64,000 nucleotides of DNA, from NCBI GenBank assembly GCA_016719385.1, contig JADJZA010000002.1:1-64000 (forward strand), given 5' to 3'. Positions 62,300 to 64,000 of the stretch are shown here, in pieces. Under the pieces are notes generated by a model, which was not told the origin of the DNA, searched no databases, and worked only from the letters and a program-made list of their open reading frames with translations. The number at the start of each line of letters is the position of its first letter. Position 1 is the first letter of the stretch. The translations under genes were made by a program, and so were the position numbers. The DNA is from Candidatus Microthrix subdominans (lineage in GTDB: Bacteria > Actinomycetota > Acidimicrobiia > Acidimicrobiales > Microtrichaceae).

Positions 62300-64000
62300 A
62301 CGAACTCGACCTGTTGGTGTTGGGCTCCGGTGTGGCCGGGCTGTCGGCGGCGGTGCGGGCGGCCGAGGCGGGGCTGTCGGTCGGCGTGCTGACCAAGGGT
62401 GAGCTCGAGCAGGCGACCACGCGCTGGGCTCAGGGTGGGGTGGCCGCAGCGCTGTCGCTCGATCCGGAGGAGCTCGATCTGCACTTGGCCGACACCTTGG
62501 CAGCAGGCGCGGGGTTGTGCGACCCGGCGGCGGTGCGGGTGTTGGTCGATGAGGGGCCTCGCCGGGTTCAGGAGCTGATCGCGCTCGGCGCGGTCTTCGA
62601 CATGGACGAGGCCGGCGAGTTCCAGCTGGCACGCGAGGGCGGGCACAGCGTTCCGCGCATTCTCCACGCTGGCGGGGCGGCCACCGGGCGCGAGGTGGAG
62701 CGCGCGCTGGTGCACGCCGTGAAGGCCACCGCGGCCGCCATCCACGAGCAGGCATTCGCAACCGACCTGGTGTTGTCGCCCGATGGTTCGCAGGTGGTCG
62801 GGGTGACGGCGCTGAACGCCGACGGCGTATCGATCGAGGTGGCTGCCCGCAATGTGCTGTTGGCCACCGGCGGCGCCGGACAACTGTTCTGGATCACGAC
62901 CAACCCCCGGGTGGCCACCGGAGACGGCGTGGCGATGGCGATGCGAGCCGGCGCCGTCGTCGCCGACTTCGAGTTCTTCCAGTTCCACCCGACGGCGCTC
63001 GCCCTGCCGTCGATGCCCCGCCCCCTCCTGTCGGAGGCACTGCGCGGGCACGGCGCGCTGCTGCTCGACCGCCACGGCGACCGCTTCGTCGACGAGCTGA
63101 AGCCCCGCGATGTCGTCAGCAGGGCGATGACACGCACGATGCTCGACCAGGACGTCGACCATCTGTGGCTGGACGCGACGGTGCTCGACGATTTCGCGTC
63201 GCGGTTTCCGTCGATCGCCGCCGACCTCACCGCCGCAGGTCTCGATCCGGCCAAGGACTGGCTGCCGGTCGCTCCGGCGGCCCATCATCAGTGCGGCGGC
63301 ATACTCACCGACCTGGACGGCGCCACCTCGTTGCCCGGCCTGTGGGCCGCCGGCGAGACCGCTTCCACCGGGGTGCACGGGGCCAACCGGCTGGCCTCCA
63401 ACTCGCTGCTCGAGGGCATGGTCTTTGGGCCCCGGGTGGCCGAAGCGGTGGCGGCGGGCCGACGGGGTCCGCAAGGAACCGGGGCGATGCGTACGCTGCT
63501 CGGCAACGGCGCGGCCGGCCCCGCCCCCGCCCCCGGGTCCGGCTCCAGCACGCCGTCCGGCTCCGATGCCGGGTCCGGTGCGACCGCCGGGTCCAAAACC
63601 GCCGCCAGCGGCATCGGCGGCCGTGCGGTGTCCCGGCCGGCCAGCCCGGTGCCCAAGTGGCCGCAGTCCGACGATGCGTCGGCCGGCAGGGCGGTCCCGG
63701 CCGACGTCGGTGACTTCGAACAGGCGGACGCCGACACGGCGATCGCCGACCTGCGGGAACGCGTGCAGCGGGCGATGACCATCGGTGCCGGGGTGCTGCG
63801 TTCGGCGGACAGCCTGAACGCCGCCCGCATCGAGCTGGAGGCGGTCGGCGCCGCGCTGGCCGGCACGGCCCGCACCCGCTCGGCCGAGGAGGTGCGCAAC
63901 CTGGTCGACCTGGGGGTAGCGATGATCGACGTCTCCATGGCCCGGGAGGAGAGCCGCGGCTGTCATACCCGGGAGGATTTTCCCGACGCCTCCGACCGGT
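62296..64000 (+). CDS. nadB: L-aspartate oxidase (3' end beyond window)
   Basis: At least 568 residues, open to the window edge. FAD motif LLVLGSGVAGLSAAVRAAEA; substrate region TTRWAQGGVAAALSLDPEEL; HAGGAATGREVERALVHAV; NVLLATGGAGQLFWITTNPR; FEFFQFHPTAL; LDRHGDRFVDELKPRDVVSR; AAHHQCGGILTDLDGATSLP and GLWAAGETASTGVHGANRLA SNSL. It oxidises aspartate to iminoaspartate for NAD synthesis. A low-complexity stretch of about 80 residues (63480-63720; GPAPAPGSGSSTPSGSDAGS) separates the FAD part from the C-terminal helices. ATGA overlap with panC. Confidence 0.95.
   Translation, partial: MNELDLLVLGSGVAGLSAAVRAAEAGLSVGVLTKGELEQATTRWAQGGVAAALSLDPEELDLHLADTLAAGAGLCDPAAVRVLVDEGPRRVQELIALGAVFDMDEAGEFQLAREGGHSVPRILHAGGAATGREVERALVHAVKATAAAIHEQAFATDLVLSPDGSQVVGVTALNADGVSIEVAARNVLLATGGAGQLFWITTNPRVATGDGVAMAMRAGAVVADFEFFQFHPTALALPSMPRPLLSEALRGHGALLLDRHGDRFVDELKPRDVVSRAMTRTMLDQDVDHLWLDATVLDDFASRFPSIAADLTAAGLDPAKDWLPVAPAAHHQCGGILTDLDGATSLPGLWAAGETASTGVHGANRLASNSLLEGMVFGPRVAEAVAAGRRGPQGTGAMRTLLGNGAAGPAPAPGSGSSTPSGSDAGSGATAGSKTAASGIGGRAVSRPASPVPKWPQSDDASAGRAVPADVGDFEQADADTAIADLRERVQRAMTIGAGVLRSADSLNAARIELEAVGAALAGTARTRSAEEVRNLVDLGVAMIDVSMAREESRGCHTREDFPDASDR

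Overview
The window is high-GC DNA of actinobacterial character. The right-hand block, a DUF2342 metalloprotease followed by tilS, hpt, ftsH, folE, folP, folB, folK, a DUF2520 gene and panC, follows the order known from Mycobacterium tuberculosis (about Rv3626c to Rv3602c). A SigR/RsrA redox sigma pair, a TIGR03617-type F420-dependent oxidoreductase and a class F-like sortase also fit Actinomycetota. An Acidimicrobiia (Microthrix-like) genome would fit, but that placement is inference.

Layout. 1-9.5 kb: the 3' end of a flippase-like membrane protein, a tandem 25-bp repeat, then mostly single-copy housekeeping genes (sugar-phosphate transferase, TlpA-like lipoprotein, Nei glycosylase, NUDIX, MoxR ATPase, Dabb, NYN, YbaK, a VapBC-type pair, HAD phosphatase, a restriction-endonuclease-like gene). 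Many carry one or more single-base frameshifts. 9.5-12.5 kb: an IS21-family element with terminal repeats, a 7-bp target duplication and a small HTH passenger gene. 12.5-16.1 kb: mostly unreadable sequence, then a decayed ISAzo13-family transposase. 16.1-33.1 kb: an accessory region punctuated by copies of a repeat that contains the 3' half of a tRNA-Thr(CGU)-like gene. Between copies lie several pirin genes (one intact), two cupins (one intact), an FMN reductase, MarR-YceI, a P450, DUF445 and PPOX genes, and then small toxin-antitoxin-like pairs.

33.5-45 kb: a catabolic gene block on the minus strand. It holds a two-subunit biotin-dependent acyl-CoA carboxylase, two acyl-CoA dehydrogenases, an enoyl-CoA hydratase, an AtuA-family protein and a TetR regulator, joined by 1-4 base overlaps. 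It is preceded by an AttH/CrtC-like protein and an F420-dependent LLM oxidoreductase. The gene content resembles the acyclic-terpene (Atu) or leucine (Liu) degradation pathways.

45-53 kb: arsenate reductase, a lipoprotein endo/exonuclease/phosphatase, a sortase with a fasciclin surface protein, an SGNH hydrolase with a C-terminal anchor, a baeRF protein, a 46-residue zinc-ribbon protein, SigR/RsrA and a 45-residue membrane protein. 53-64 kb: tilS-hpt-ftsH-folate-panC-nadB, tightly packed and apparently co-transcribed, with an extra phosphatase-fold gene lacking the catalytic cysteine between folP and folB.

A general caution: several frameshifts that could be examined closely sit at runs of identical bases that look one base short. 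Many entries marked pseudogene in the left third, and two in the catabolic operon, may therefore be intact genes damaged by sequencing or assembly error. Coordinates for those entries span the whole reconstructed reading frame.
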